Part shown: piece after piece, positions 23,710 through 33,230 of the stretch
Layout of the letters: every line of letters begins with the position of its first letter
Position numbering within the stretch: the first letter of the stretch is position 1
Origin: Rubrivivax sp.
Lineage (GTDB): Bacteria > Pseudomonadota > Gammaproteobacteria > Burkholderiales > Burkholderiaceae_C
DNA: 64,000 nt
NCBI GenBank assembly: GCA_016719535.1
Contig: JADJYX010000001.1
Span: 62,001 to 126,000 of the forward strand
Reading direction: 5' to 3'
Program-made: the position numbers and the translations under genes
The notes under the pieces: generated by a model
What the model saw: only the letters and a program-made list of their open reading frames with translations
What the model was told of the DNA's origin: nothing
The model's database searches: none

Positions 23710-24518
23710 TGGCGGTGCTGAATATCGCCGTCGCCGGCGCCTCCGGCCGCATGGGCCGCATGCTGGTCGAGGCCGTGCTGAACAGCGGCGACGCCAGCCT
23801 GACCGGTGCGCTCGACCAGCCCGGCGCCCCATCGCTGGGCGCCGATGCCGGCGCCTTCCTCGGGCGCCCCACCGGCGTGGCCATCACCGCCGACCTGCAC
23901 CGCGGCCTGGCCGGCGCCGATGTGCTGATCGACTTCACCCGCCCCGAAGGCACGCTGGCGCACCTGGCGGTCTGCCGCGAGCTGGGCGTGGCGATGGTCA
24001 TCGGCACCACCGGTTTATCGCCGGCGCACAAGGCCGAGGTCGCCGCCGCCGCCGCCGCGCTGCCGATCGTGATGGCCCCCAACATGAGCGTCGGCGTCAA
24101 CGTCATGCTCAGGCTGCTGGACCAGGCGGCGCGCGCGCTCGCCCAGGGCTACGACATCGAGGTCATCGAGGCCCACCACCGGCACAAGGTCGACGCCCCC
24201 AGCGGCACCGCGCTGGCGATGGGAGAGACGCTGGCGCGCGCGCTGGGCCGCGACCTGAAGGACTGCGCCGTCTATGCGCGCGAAGGCGTGACCGGCGAAC
24301 GCGACCCCTCGAGCATCGGTTTTGCCACCATCCGCGGCGGCGACATCGTCGGCGATCACACGGTGCTGTTTGCCGGCACCGGCGAGCGCATCGAGATCAC
24401 CCACCGCAGCGCGAGCCGCGCCAACTATGCGGCCGGCAGCCTGCGTGCCGCGCGCTTCCTGCAGGGGCGCGCGCCGGGCCTGTATGGCATGGACGACGTG
24501 CTCGGGTTGAAGGGCTGA
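23709..24518 (+). CDS. dapB: 4-hydroxy-tetrahydrodipicolinate reductase
   Basis: A 269-residue enzyme of lysine and diaminopimelate synthesis. The N-terminal nucleotide-binding loop is VAGASGRMGRMLVEAV, followed by IGTTGLSPAHKAEV. The catalytic signature EAHHRHKVDAPSGTALAMGE is complete. It reduces HTPA with NAD(P)H in the cytoplasm. It is translationally coupled to bamE (TGATG) and followed 12 bases later by exbB. Confidence 0.97.
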   Translation: MAVLNIAVAGASGRMGRMLVEAVLNSGDASLTGALDQPGAPSLGADAGAFLGRPTGVAITADLHRGLAGADVLIDFTRPEGTLAHLAVCRELGVAMVIGTTGLSPAHKAEVAAAAAALPIVMAPNMSVGVNVMLRLLDQAARALAQGYDIEVIEAHHRHKVDAPSGTALAMGETLARALGRDLKDCAVYAREGVTGERDPSSIGFATIRGGDIVGDHTVLFAGTGERIEITHRSASRANYAAGSLRAARFLQGRAPGLYGMDDVLGLKG

Positions 24519-24530
24519 CGCCGCGGCGCC

Positions 24531-25190
24531 ATGGAAGGCCTGGCGCATTTCTGGGACCAAGCCGACGGCGTCGGCCGCTTCGTCGCCCTGCTGCTGCTGC
24601 TGATGTCGGTCACCGCCTGGGTGGTGATCGTCTGGAAGGCGTGGCTGCTGCGACGCGTCGGCCGCGACGTGGCGCGCGGCAGCGTCGCCTTCTGGAGCGC
24701 GGCCACGCTCGACGATGCCCGCGTGCGCCTGCGCGACATCGACCGCGAACAGCTGTTGCTGCCGCTGGTCGAGGCCGCCGTCACCGCGCCGCGCGGCGGT
24801 ACGCTCGAGTCCGGCGGCCGGCTGGAATCGCAGCTCACGCGGCGCCTGCGCGACGCCTTGCATGCCGGGCTGTCGCACCTGCAATTCGGTCAGGTCGTCC
24901 TGGCCTCGGTGGGCAGCACCGCGCCCTTCGTCGGCCTGTTCGGCACCGTCTGGGGCATCTACCACGCGCTGGTGGGCATCACCGCGTCGGGCAGCCTGTC
25001 GATCGAGAAGGTCTCGGGCCCGGTCGGCGAGGCGCTGATCATGACCGCCGCCGGCATCGCGGTGGCCATTCCGGCGGTGCTGGCCTACAACGTCTTCGGC
25101 AAGTGGATCGCCGCCGCCGAGGCCGAGCTCGAAGGCTTCGCGCACGACCTGCGGCAGATGGTGCTGGACCATTCGACGCCGGAGCCCTGA
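24531..25190 (+). CDS. exbB: ExbB/TolQ-family proton channel protein
   Basis: A 219-residue inner-membrane protein with three transmembrane segments (FVALLLLLMSVTAWVVIVWK; APFVGLFGTVWGIYHAL; GIAVAIPAVLAYNVFG) and the MotA/TolQ/ExbB pattern ASVGSTAPFVGLFGTVWGI. With ExbD it harvests the proton gradient for TonB-dependent transport. Neither tonB nor tolB is adjacent, so assignment to ExbB rather than TolQ rests on the pairing and the dapB-leuS location. Confidence 0.9.
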   Translation: MEGLAHFWDQADGVGRFVALLLLLMSVTAWVVIVWKAWLLRRVGRDVARGSVAFWSAATLDDARVRLRDIDREQLLLPLVEAAVTAPRGGTLESGGRLESQLTRRLRDALHAGLSHLQFGQVVLASVGSTAPFVGLFGTVWGIYHALVGITASGSLSIEKVSGPVGEALIMTAAGIAVAIPAVLAYNVFGKWIAAAEAELEGFAHDLRQMVLDHSTPEP

Positions 25191-25192
25191 GC

Positions 25193-25630
<438 letters not shown>

Positions 25631-25640
25631 GGCGCGCTCC

Positions 25641-25646
25641 TAGAAT
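25641..25646 (+). promoter_or_regulatory. -10-like TAGAAT abutting the leuS start
   Basis: TAGAAT ends six bases before the leuS ATG. If used, transcription would begin at or near the start codon, giving a leaderless leuS transcript. leuS may equally be cotranscribed with exbD, 22 bases upstream. Confidence 0.35.
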
Positions 25647-25652
25647 CCGGGG

Positions 25653-28355
25653 ATGAACGAAAAATATGTCCCCGCCGAAGTCGAAGCCGCCGCGCAGGCC
25701 CACTGGGCCGCACGCGACGCCTACCGCGTGACCGAGGACCGCAACAAGCCGAAGTTCTACGCCTGCAGCATGCTGCCCTACCCGAGCGGCAAGCTGCACA
25801 TGGGGCATGTGCGCAACTACACCATCAACGACATGATGGCGCGCTACCTGCGCATGAAGGGCTTCAACGTGCTGATGCCGATGGGCTGGGACGCCTTCGG
25901 CCTGCCGGCCGAGAACGCCGCCATCGACAACAACGTGCCGCCGGCGCAATGGACGCGCGCCAACATCGCCGACATGAAGAGCCAGATGCAGCCGCTGGGC
26001 CTGGCCTTCGACTGGACGCGCGAGGTCGCCACCTGCGACCCCAGCTACTACAAGTGGAACCAGTGGTTCTTCCTGAAGATGCTGGAGAAGGGCATCGCCT
26101 ACAAGAAGACGCAGGTCGTCAACTGGGACCCGGTCGACCAGACCGTGCTCGCCAACGAGCAGGTGGTCGACGGCCGCGGCTGGCGCAGCGGCGCCATCGT
26201 CGAGAAGCGCGAGATCCCGGGCTACTACCTGGCGATCACGCAATATGCCGACGAGCTGCTGGCCGGCGTCACCGACAGCACCCACCGCGACTACCTGGAA
26301 GGCTGGCCCGAGCGCGTGCGCCTGATGCAGGAGCACTGGATCGGCAAGAGCGAAGGCGTGCGCTTCGCCTTCACGCACGACATCCGTGACGCATCGGGTG
26401 CGCTCATCCAGGACGGCCGCATGTACGTGTTCACGACGCGTGCCGACACCATCATGGGCGTGACCTTCTGCGCCGTGGCGCCCGAGCACCCGCTGGCCAC
26501 GCATGCCGCGGCCGGCAACCCGCAGCTGGCGGCCTTCATCGAGCAGTGCAAGCAGGGCGGCACCACCGAGGCCGAGCTGGCGCTGAAGGAGAAGGAAGGC
26601 CTGCCCACCGGCCTTTTTGTCGCCCACCCGATCACCGGGGAGCCGATCCCGGTGTGGGTCGGCAACTATGTGCTGATGGGCTACGGCGACGGCGCCGTGA
26701 TGGGCGTGCCGGCGCACGACGAGCGCGACTTCGCCTTCGCCATCAAATACCAGCTGCCGATCACGCAGGTGGTGCATGTCGACGGCGAGCACTTCGACTA
26801 CCACCGCTGGCAGGACTGGTATGCCGACAAGCGCAACGGCGTCACCATCAACAGCGGCAACTACAGCGGCCTGTCGTACAAGGCCGCGGTCGACGCCATC
26901 GCGGCGGCGCTGCAGGCCCAGGGCCTGGGCGAGAAGAAGACCACCTGGCGGCTGCGCGACTGGGGCATCAGCCGCCAGCGCTACTGGGGCACGCCGATCC
27001 CCATCATCCATTGCGACGGAACCGATGGTCCCGGGGGTCGGACCCCGGGGTGTGGCAGCGTGCCGGTGCCCGAGCAGGACCTGCCGGTGGTGCTGCCCGA
27101 AGACCTGGTGCCCGACGGCAGCGGCAACCCGCTGAACAAGTGCGCGGCCTTCCTGCACGTGGCCTGCCCGCAATGCGGCAAGCCGGCGCGGCGCGAGACC
27201 GACACCATGGACACCTTCGTCGACAGCGCCTGGTACTACATGCGCTACACGGGCCCCGACAGCGACGGTGCCATGGTCGACGCGCGCAACGACTACTGGA
27301 TGCCGATGGACCAGTACATCGGCGGCATCGAGCATGCCGTGCTGCACCTGCTGTATGCGCGCTTCTGGACCAAGGCCATGCGCGACCTCGGCCTGGTGAG
27401 CTTCGGCGAGCCCTTCACGCGGCTGTTTACGCAGGGCATGCTGCTCAACGAGTGCTACTTCCGCGAGGACGACAGCGGCAAGAAGCGCTGGTTCTACCCG
27501 AGCGAGGTCGACGTCCGCTTCGACGACAAGGGCCACCCGATCGGCGCCACCGCCAAGGCCGACGGAGCGCCGGTGCAGCTCGGCGGCATCGAGAAGATGT
27601 CCAAGAGCAAGAACAACGTCGTCGAGCCGCGCGACATCATCGCCCGCTTCGGCGCCGATACCGCGCGCACCTTCACGATGTTTGCCGGCCCGCCCGACCA
27701 GAGCGCGGCCTGGTCCGACAGCGGCGCCGAGGGCGTCTTCCGCTTCCTGCGCCGGCTGTGGGCCTTCGGCGTGAAGAGCGCGCCGCGCATCGCCGGCGCC
27801 GCCGGCTTCGAAGGCGCCAGCCGCGCCGCGCTGGACCTGCGGCGCACGCTGCACCTGCTGCTCAAGCAGGTCAGCGCCGACTACGAGCGCCTTCAGTACA
27901 ACACCGTGGTCTCGGGCGCGATGAAGATGCTCAACGCGCTCGAGGATGCGGCGCTGGCCCCGGCGGCGTCGGCCGATGCGGCCTGCGACATCCTGCCGGC
28001 CGACGCCAGCGTGCTGCGCGAGGGTCTGTCGATCCTGCTGCGCACGCTCTACCCGGCAGCGCCGCACATCACCTTCGCGCTGTGGGCCGACCTCGGTTTT
28101 GCCGCCGCCCATGGCGAGCTGATCGAGGCCCCCTGGCCGCAGGTCGACGAGGCCGCGCTCGAGCAGGACGAGATCGAGCTCGTGCTGCAGGTCAACGGCA
28201 AGCTGCGCGGCCAGCTGCGCGTGCCCGCCACCGCCGACCGCAGCGCCATCGAGGCGGCCGCGATCGCCCACCCCGAGTGCGTGCGCTTCGCCGAAGGGCG
28301 CAGGCCGAAGAAGGTCGTGCTCGTGCCGGGGCGGCTGGTCAATGTCGTGGTCTGA
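25653..28355 (+). CDS. leuS: Leucyl-tRNA synthetase
   Basis: A 900-residue class I synthetase. HMGH (the HIGH motif) is near residue 50 in YPSGKLHMGHVRNY; KMSKS is near residue 648; the tRNA-binding C-terminus is complete (LVLQVNGKLRGQLRVPA). It charges tRNA-Leu and has the CP1 editing domain. Around residues 455-468 the usual short HCDxxG segment is expanded to HCDGTDGPGGRTPGCGSVPV by a GC-rich palindrome inserted in frame, in the zinc-knuckle region before ETDTMDTFVDSAWYYMRYT. The stop lies inside the start region of lptE (14-base overlap). Confidence 0.97.
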   Translation: MNEKYVPAEVEAAAQAHWAARDAYRVTEDRNKPKFYACSMLPYPSGKLHMGHVRNYTINDMMARYLRMKGFNVLMPMGWDAFGLPAENAAIDNNVPPAQWTRANIADMKSQMQPLGLAFDWTREVATCDPSYYKWNQWFFLKMLEKGIAYKKTQVVNWDPVDQTVLANEQVVDGRGWRSGAIVEKREIPGYYLAITQYADELLAGVTDSTHRDYLEGWPERVRLMQEHWIGKSEGVRFAFTHDIRDASGALIQDGRMYVFTTRADTIMGVTFCAVAPEHPLATHAAAGNPQLAAFIEQCKQGGTTEAELALKEKEGLPTGLFVAHPITGEPIPVWVGNYVLMGYGDGAVMGVPAHDERDFAFAIKYQLPITQVVHVDGEHFDYHRWQDWYADKRNGVTINSGNYSGLSYKAAVDAIAAALQAQGLGEKKTTWRLRDWGISRQRYWGTPIPIIHCDGTDGPGGRTPGCGSVPVPEQDLPVVLPEDLVPDGSGNPLNKCAAFLHVACPQCGKPARRETDTMDTFVDSAWYYMRYTGPDSDGAMVDARNDYWMPMDQYIGGIEHAVLHLLYARFWTKAMRDLGLVSFGEPFTRLFTQGMLLNECYFREDDSGKKRWFYPSEVDVRFDDKGHPIGATAKADGAPVQLGGIEKMSKSKNNVVEPRDIIARFGADTARTFTMFAGPPDQSAAWSDSGAEGVFRFLRRLWAFGVKSAPRIAGAAGFEGASRAALDLRRTLHLLLKQVSADYERLQYNTVVSGAMKMLNALEDAALAPAASADAACDILPADASVLREGLSILLRTLYPAAPHITFALWADLGFAAAHGELIEAPWPQVDEAALEQDEIELVLQVNGKLRGQLRVPATADRSAIEAAAIAHPECVRFAEGRRPKKVVLVPGRLVNVVV
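27030..27050. repeat. Palindromic element inserted in leuS
   Basis: A 21-bp near-perfect palindrome centred on GGGGTC-G-GACCCC with outer CCC and GGG arms; only one position per arm mismatches. It encodes the extra residues in LeuRS. The GGGGTC/GACCCC core resembles REP-type extragenic palindromes, but it sits inside a gene here. No second copy in the window. Confidence 0.65.
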
Positions 28356-28845
28356 TCCAGCGCCCCTGGGCCGCCGCGGGCTCCTGGTGCTGGCGGCGCT
28401 GCTGGGCGGCTGCGGCTTCCGGCTGCGCGGCGCCGAGCCGCTGGCCTTCCGCCGCATCGCGCTGACCGGCTTTGCACCGCGCTCGCCGCTGGCCGACGAA
28501 CTCAGGGCCGCGCTGCAGGCCAGCGGCGTGACGGTGGAGACCGACCCGGCGCGCGCCGAGCTCATCCTGCAGGCACTGGCCGATGCGCGCGAGCGCAGCG
28601 TCGTGGCCACCACCACCGCCGCGCAGGTGCGCGAGCTGTCGCTGCGCCTGCGCCTGCGCTGGCGCACGCACACGCCGGCCGGGCGCGAGGTGACGCCGCC
28701 GGTCGAGCTGCTGCTGGCGCGCGACATGAGCTACAGCGAGAACCTGGCGCTGGCCAAGCAGCACGAAGAGGCCGACTTCTACCGCGAGATGCAGACCGAC
28801 ATCGTCGCCCAGGTGATGCGCCGCCTGGCGGCCGTGCGGCTGTAG
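28342..28845 (+). CDS. lptE: LPS-assembly lipoprotein LptE
   Basis: A 167-residue outer-membrane lipoprotein with lipobox LLGGC followed by GFRLRGAEPLAFRRIAL, the LptE family beginning. LptE plugs the LptD barrel and helps insert lipopolysaccharide. lptD itself is in this window at 44119. It overlaps leuS and is followed by holA after seven bases, a conserved order (leuS-lptE-holA). Confidence 0.93.
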   Translation: MSWSDPAPLGRRGLLVLAALLGGCGFRLRGAEPLAFRRIALTGFAPRSPLADELRAALQASGVTVETDPARAELILQALADARERSVVATTTAAQVRELSLRLRLRWRTHTPAGREVTPPVELLLARDMSYSENLALAKQHEEADFYREMQTDIVAQVMRRLAAVRL

Positions 28846-28852
28846 CGGCACC

Positions 28853-29950
28853 ATGCAGATCCGCGCCGACCAGCTGCCCGCCCAGCTCGAACGCGGGCTC
28901 AAGGCCGTCTATACCGTGCACGGCGACGAACCGCTGCAGGCCCAGGAAGCCGCCGACGCCATCCGCGCCGCGGCGCGTGCCGCCGGCCATGCCGAGCGCA
29001 AGGTCTTCACCGTCAGCGGCGCCCATTTCGACTGGAGCGGCGTGCTCGGCGCCGCGCAGGCGATGAGCCTGTTTGCCGACCGCCAGCTGATCGAGATCCG
29101 CATCCCCTCGGGCAAGCCGGGCAAGGAGGGCTCCGAGGCGCTGCAGCGCTACTGCCAGACCCTGCCCGACGACGTGCTGACGCTGGTGCAGCTGCCGCGC
29201 CTGGACGGCCAGCAGGTCAAGAGCGCGTGGTTCGGCGCACTCGACGCCGCCGGCGTCAGCGTGCGCATCGAACCGATCGAGCGCAAGGCCTTGCCGGCCT
29301 GGCTGGCGCAGCGCCTGGCGCGCCAGGGCCAGCGCGTGCAGGGCGGCGAGGCCGGCCAGCACACGCTGGCCTTCTTCGCCGACCGCGTCGAGGGCAACCT
29401 GCTGGCCGCGCACCAGGAGCTGCAGAAGCTCGGTCTGCTGTACCCGGCCGGTGAACTGAGCTTCGAACAGGTCGAGGCCGCGGTGCTCAACGTCGCGCGC
29501 TACGACGTCTTCAAGCTCGGCGAGGCCATCCTCGGCGGCCAGGTGGCGCGCGCGCTGCGCATGCTCGACGGCCTGCGCGCCGAGGGCGAAGCCCCGGTGC
29601 TGGTGCACTGGACGCTGGCCGACGACATCCGCGCCCTGCACCGCGTGCGCCAGGCCGTCGACGCCGGCCGCCCGCTGCCGCTGGCGCTGCGCGAGGCGCG
29701 CGTCTGGGGCCTGAAGGAAAAGCTGTTCGAGCGCGTGCTGCCGCTGCTGGCCGACCACCAGCTGGCGCACTGGCTGGAAGCCGCCAGCATCTGCGACGGC
29801 CTGGTCAAGGGCCTGCGCCACCCGGGCTGGCCGGCCGATCCCTGGGAAGGGTTGCGCAGGCTGGTGCTGATGATGCTGGAGCCGCTGCGGGTGATGCCCG
29901 GCGCGGCTCGGCGGGTGGCGCCGCGCCTGGCCCTGCAGCCCGCGGCATGA
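28853..29950 (+). CDS. holA: DNA polymerase III delta subunit
   Basis: A 365-residue clamp-loader subunit: MQIRADQLPAQLERGLKAVY, VHGDEPLQAQEAADAIRAAA, and later FFADRVEGNLLAAHQELQKL, the HolA signature. It opens the beta clamp within the DnaX complex. The stop is followed by a convergent dehydrogenase gene 25 bases away. proA, often found after holA in Burkholderiales, is not here. Confidence 0.95.
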   Translation: MQIRADQLPAQLERGLKAVYTVHGDEPLQAQEAADAIRAAARAAGHAERKVFTVSGAHFDWSGVLGAAQAMSLFADRQLIEIRIPSGKPGKEGSEALQRYCQTLPDDVLTLVQLPRLDGQQVKSAWFGALDAAGVSVRIEPIERKALPAWLAQRLARQGQRVQGGEAGQHTLAFFADRVEGNLLAAHQELQKLGLLYPAGELSFEQVEAAVLNVARYDVFKLGEAILGGQVARALRMLDGLRAEGEAPVLVHWTLADDIRALHRVRQAVDAGRPLPLALREARVWGLKEKLFERVLPLLADHQLAHWLEAASICDGLVKGLRHPGWPADPWEGLRRLVLMMLEPLRVMPGAARRVAPRLALQPAA

Positions 29951-29975
29951 CGGCCAGCGGCCCACGCCGCGGCGG

Positions 29976-30917
29976 TCAATAGCCGCGCCCGCGATCCACC
30001 AGGTGCCGCACCGGCGCCCCGTCGCGCGCCGCCCGCAGGTTGGCCACCGCCACCGCCGCGGCGCTGCGTTCGTCGGTCTGCGCCGCCACGTGCGGCAGCA
30101 GCGTCACGCGCTCGTGCGCCCAGAAGGGGTGGTCGGCCGGCAGCGGCTCGGCGTGGAAGACATCCAGCACCGCATGCCCGACCTGCCCGCAGGCCAGCGC
30201 CGCCAGCAGGTCGGCGTCGACCAGGTGCCGGCCGCGCGCCAGGTTGACCACACCGGCACCGCGCGGCAGCGCCGCGAACAGCCGCGCATCCAGCACCCCG
30301 GCGGTCTGCGCGGTCAGCGGCAGCAGGTTGATCAGCACGCGCGCCGGCGGCAAGGCCTGCCGCAGCGCGGCGTCGCCGGCGATGCGCGTCACGCCGGGGT
30401 CGACCGGCCCCGGGTTGCGCGACCAGCCGGTGACCGGAAAGCCCATGCCGGCGAGCGCGCGCGCCACCGTGCGTCCCATCTCGCCCTGGCCCAGCACCAG
30501 CACCGGCCATTCGTCGGCGCGGCGCTGGGCATGCTGCTGCCAGCGGCCCTGGCGCTGCTGGCGCGCATAGGTGAAGAAGTCGCGCTGCAGCGCCAGCGTG
30601 GCCCAGAGCGCGGTCTCGGCCATGGCCGCATTCATCGCCGGGTCGACCATGCGCGCGATCGGCACGCCCGCGGGCAGTGTGGTGTCGGCCAGCAGGCGGT
30701 CGACGCCGGCCCACAGGCTCTGGATCAGCCGCAGTGCCGGCAGCCCCTGCAGGCTGCCCGGCTGCGGGTTGGCCACCACGGCGGCCTGCACTGCCGCGGG
30801 TTGCGCGCGCGCCTGCGCCGGCGTCCACCAGCGGGCCTCGGGCATGGCGGCGGCCAGCGCCTGCTGCCAGGCCTGCGCCTCGGCGGCGTCGAAATCACCA
30901 CACAACATGACATTCAT
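29976..30917 (-). CDS. ghrA: Glyoxylate/hydroxypyruvate reductase A-like dehydrogenase
   Basis: A 313-residue D-2-hydroxyacid dehydrogenase. It starts MNVMLCGDFDAAEAQAW, with a Rossmann fold (VLVLGQGEMGRTVARALAG), the catalytic Arg/Glu/His region (NLARGRHLVDADLLAAL, AVLDVFHAEPLP, LLPHVAAQTDERSA). Members reduce glyoxylate and hydroxypyruvate with NADPH; the exact substrate is inferred. The much longer frame upstream of 30917 is antisense to the GGDEF/EAL gene and is rejected. Confidence 0.88.
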   Translation of the reverse strand: MNVMLCGDFDAAEAQAWQQALAAAMPEARWWTPAQARAQPAAVQAAVVANPQPGSLQGLPALRLIQSLWAGVDRLLADTTLPAGVPIARMVDPAMNAAMAETALWATLALQRDFFTYARQQRQGRWQQHAQRRADEWPVLVLGQGEMGRTVARALAGMGFPVTGWSRNPGPVDPGVTRIAGDAALRQALPPARVLINLLPLTAQTAGVLDARLFAALPRGAGVVNLARGRHLVDADLLAALACGQVGHAVLDVFHAEPLPADHPFWAHERVTLLPHVAAQTDERSAAAVAVANLRAARDGAPVRHLVDRGRGY

Positions 30918-31013
30918 GGGCCGAGCGTAGCGCGTGCGCCGCTCAAGCCCGCCGCCGCGCGGCCGAAAGCCGATCAGGGCCTGCCGCGGCGTGGGCCGCC
31001 ATGCCGTCGTGCC

Positions 31014-32750
31014 ATGAAAACCCTCCCTCTCCCGCCGCTGACGCTGCGTGTTGCCGTGCTGCTGGCGCTGGTGGCCGGCCTGCTGCTGCCGGCGCTGGCA
31101 TGGCTGCTGGCCGAAGTGGTCTTCGGCGATGCGTCGGGGCCCGCCGTCGAGCGCCACCGTGCCGCGGTGCTGCTGATGGTGGCGGTGCAGGGCGTGGCCG
31201 CCGCCGGGCTGACGCTGCATGCGCTGACGCGGCGCTTCGTCTGGCCGCTGGATCGCCTGGCCGGGCAGGCCCACGGCCTGGCCGCGCTGCGCCCGGTGGC
31301 CGCGCTCGGGCCCGCATGGGGCCCTGCGGTCGACGCGGACTTCGCGCCGCTGGTGCGCGAGCTGGACGCCGTGCGCCAGCGCCTGCTCGACCTGCAGGGC
31401 GAGCTGCGCGCCGGCGAGTCGCGGCTGCACAAGGCGGCGATGGTCGACCACCTGACGGGCCTGCCCAACCGCGCGCTGATGCACGAGCTGTTCGGCCACG
31501 AGTCCGCGTCGGCGCGCCGGCACGGCCGCGCGCTGGCGCTGCTGCGCATCGGGCTGGACCGCTTCCGCACCTTCAACGACACGCTGGGCCATGCCGCCGG
31601 CGACGAGCTGCTCACCGGCATGGGCCACCGGCTGGCGGCGGCACTGCGCGACGCCGATTTCATCTGCCGCGGCAACGGCGACGAGTTTCTGGTGCTGCTG
31701 CCGGGCCCCCCGGGCTGGGACCGCGTGGCCACCGCGGCCGAGCGGCTGCTGCGCGTGGTGGAAGAGCCGCTGCAGCTGCCGCGCAGCGGCCATGTGGTGA
31801 GCCTGTCGGCGAGCATCGGCATCGCGATGTATCCGTCGGACGGCACCGATTTCGAGGCCCTGGCGCGCGCCGCCTCGCTGGCGCTGGAGCGCAGCAAGGC
31901 GCTCGGCCGTGGCCTCTACAGCTTCTACCAGCCCGGCATGGACCAGGCACTGCGGCGGCGCATCGCCACCGAGCGCGAGCTGACGCTGGCGCTGGAACGC
32001 GACGAGTTCGAGCTCGTCTACCAGCCGGTGGTCGACGCCGGCAGCGGACGCATCGTCGGCTGCGAGGCGCTGCTGCGCTGGCGCCACCCGCAGCGCGGCC
32101 TGCTCGCACCCGGCGCCTTCATCGACGGCGCGCGCCAGTGCGGCCTGATGTGCGACATCGACGCCTGGGTGCTGAATGCGGCCTGCGGCGACCTGGCCCG
32201 CTGGCGCGATGCCGGGCTGCAGCCCGGCCGCCTGGCGCTCAACCTGTCGGTGCAGCGGGCGCGCAACCCGGCGCTGTCGGAGGCGCTGCGCGATGCGCTC
32301 GAACGCCATGCGCTGTCGCCGGCGCAGCTCGAGCTCGAGGTCACCGAAGACGCCTTCCTCGACGACCCCGAGGGCCTGCCGCGTGCGCTGGCGCGCTGGC
32401 GCGCGCTCGGCCTGGCGCTGACGATCGACGATTTCGGCGTCGGCCACTCGTCGCTGTCGCAGCTGAAGATGCTGCGGCCCGAGCGGCTGAAGATCGATTG
32501 CAGCGTCGTGCGCGGCCTGCCGGATGCCGCCCAGGACTGCGCGCTCGCCGGGGCCATGCTGGCGATGGCGCATGCCCTGGGCATCGAGGTGGTGGCCAAG
32601 GGTGTGGAAACGGCCGCGCAGCGCCGCTGGCTGCTGGAACAGGGCTGCGCGCGCCAGCAAGGCCATCTGCACGGCCAGCCGATGCCCGCGCGGCAGTTCG
32701 AAGCCCGGCTGGCCGGCCGCACGGCGCCGGCCGCGCTGCAGCCGGCCTGA
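31014..32750 (+). CDS. Membrane GGDEF/EAL protein with altered catalytic motifs
   Basis: A 578-residue protein. Two transmembrane segments (about residues 13-35 and 52-70) enclose a short periplasmic loop, followed by a HAMP-like linker. The GGDEF domain reads RGNGDEFLVLL, with Asn in place of the first Gly. The EAL domain has EALLRW, NLSVQRARNP, LEVTEDAF, IDDFGVGHSS and LKIDCSVV. The conserved AEGVE is AKGVE here, replacing a metal-binding Glu by Lys. Both changes suggest weak or no catalysis, perhaps a c-di-GMP receptor or dominant regulator, though this is inference. Divergent from ghrA. Confidence 0.93.
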   Translation: MKTLPLPPLTLRVAVLLALVAGLLLPALAWLLAEVVFGDASGPAVERHRAAVLLMVAVQGVAAAGLTLHALTRRFVWPLDRLAGQAHGLAALRPVAALGPAWGPAVDADFAPLVRELDAVRQRLLDLQGELRAGESRLHKAAMVDHLTGLPNRALMHELFGHESASARRHGRALALLRIGLDRFRTFNDTLGHAAGDELLTGMGHRLAAALRDADFICRGNGDEFLVLLPGPPGWDRVATAAERLLRVVEEPLQLPRSGHVVSLSASIGIAMYPSDGTDFEALARAASLALERSKALGRGLYSFYQPGMDQALRRRIATERELTLALERDEFELVYQPVVDAGSGRIVGCEALLRWRHPQRGLLAPGAFIDGARQCGLMCDIDAWVLNAACGDLARWRDAGLQPGRLALNLSVQRARNPALSEALRDALERHALSPAQLELEVTEDAFLDDPEGLPRALARWRALGLALTIDDFGVGHSSLSQLKMLRPERLKIDCSVVRGLPDAAQDCALAGAMLAMAHALGIEVVAKGVETAAQRRWLLEQGCARQQGHLHGQPMPARQFEARLAGRTAPAALQPA

Positions 32751-33230
32751 TCAGCCGAGGCTGTCGCGCAGCGCGTGCAGCGCGGCCACCACCGTGGCAT
32801 GGCGCACCGCGGCGCGGTCGCCGCCCAGCTGCAGCAGCCGGCTGTGCGTGGGCCCGTCGTGCCGCGCCAGCGCCAGCCACACCGTGCCCACCGGCTTGCC
32901 CGGCACCGCGCCGCCCGGTCCGGCGATGCCGGTGACGGCCACCGCGCGCTGCACCGGCGCGCGTTGCAGCGCGCCCTCGGCCATCGCCCGCGCGACCGGC
33001 TCGCTGACGGCGCCGTGCGCGCGCAGCAGCGCCTCGCCCACCCCCAGCAGCTCGGTCTTGGCGGCATTGCTGTAGGTGACGAAGCCGCGCTCGAACCAGT
33101 CGCTCGAGCCCGCCACCGCGGTGCAGGCGGCGGCGATGAGGCCGCCGGTGCAGCTCTCGGCGGTGGCGATGTGCAGGCCTTGGGCGCGCAGCGCGTCGGC
33201 CAGGTCCAGCACCAGCGGTTCGAAGTTCAC
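32751..33230 (-). CDS. pncC: NMN amidohydrolase (CinA C-terminal domain)
   Basis: A 159-residue PncC/CinA-C protein: ATAESCTGGLIAAACTAVAG, FVTYSNAAKTELLGV, AVAVTGIAGPGGAVPGKPVG. It deamidates NMN to NaMN in pyridine nucleotide salvage. There is no CinA N-terminal MoaB-like domain. The GTG start at 33230 overlaps the stop of pgpA by four bases, making the thiL-pgpA-pncC operon continuous. Confidence 0.93.
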   Translation of the reverse strand: MNFEPLVLDLADALRAQGLHIATAESCTGGLIAAACTAVAGSSDWFERGFVTYSNAAKTELLGVGEALLRAHGAVSEPVARAMAEGALQRAPVQRAVAVTGIAGPGGAVPGKPVGTVWLALARHDGPTHSRLLQLGGDRAAVRHATVVAALHALRDSLG

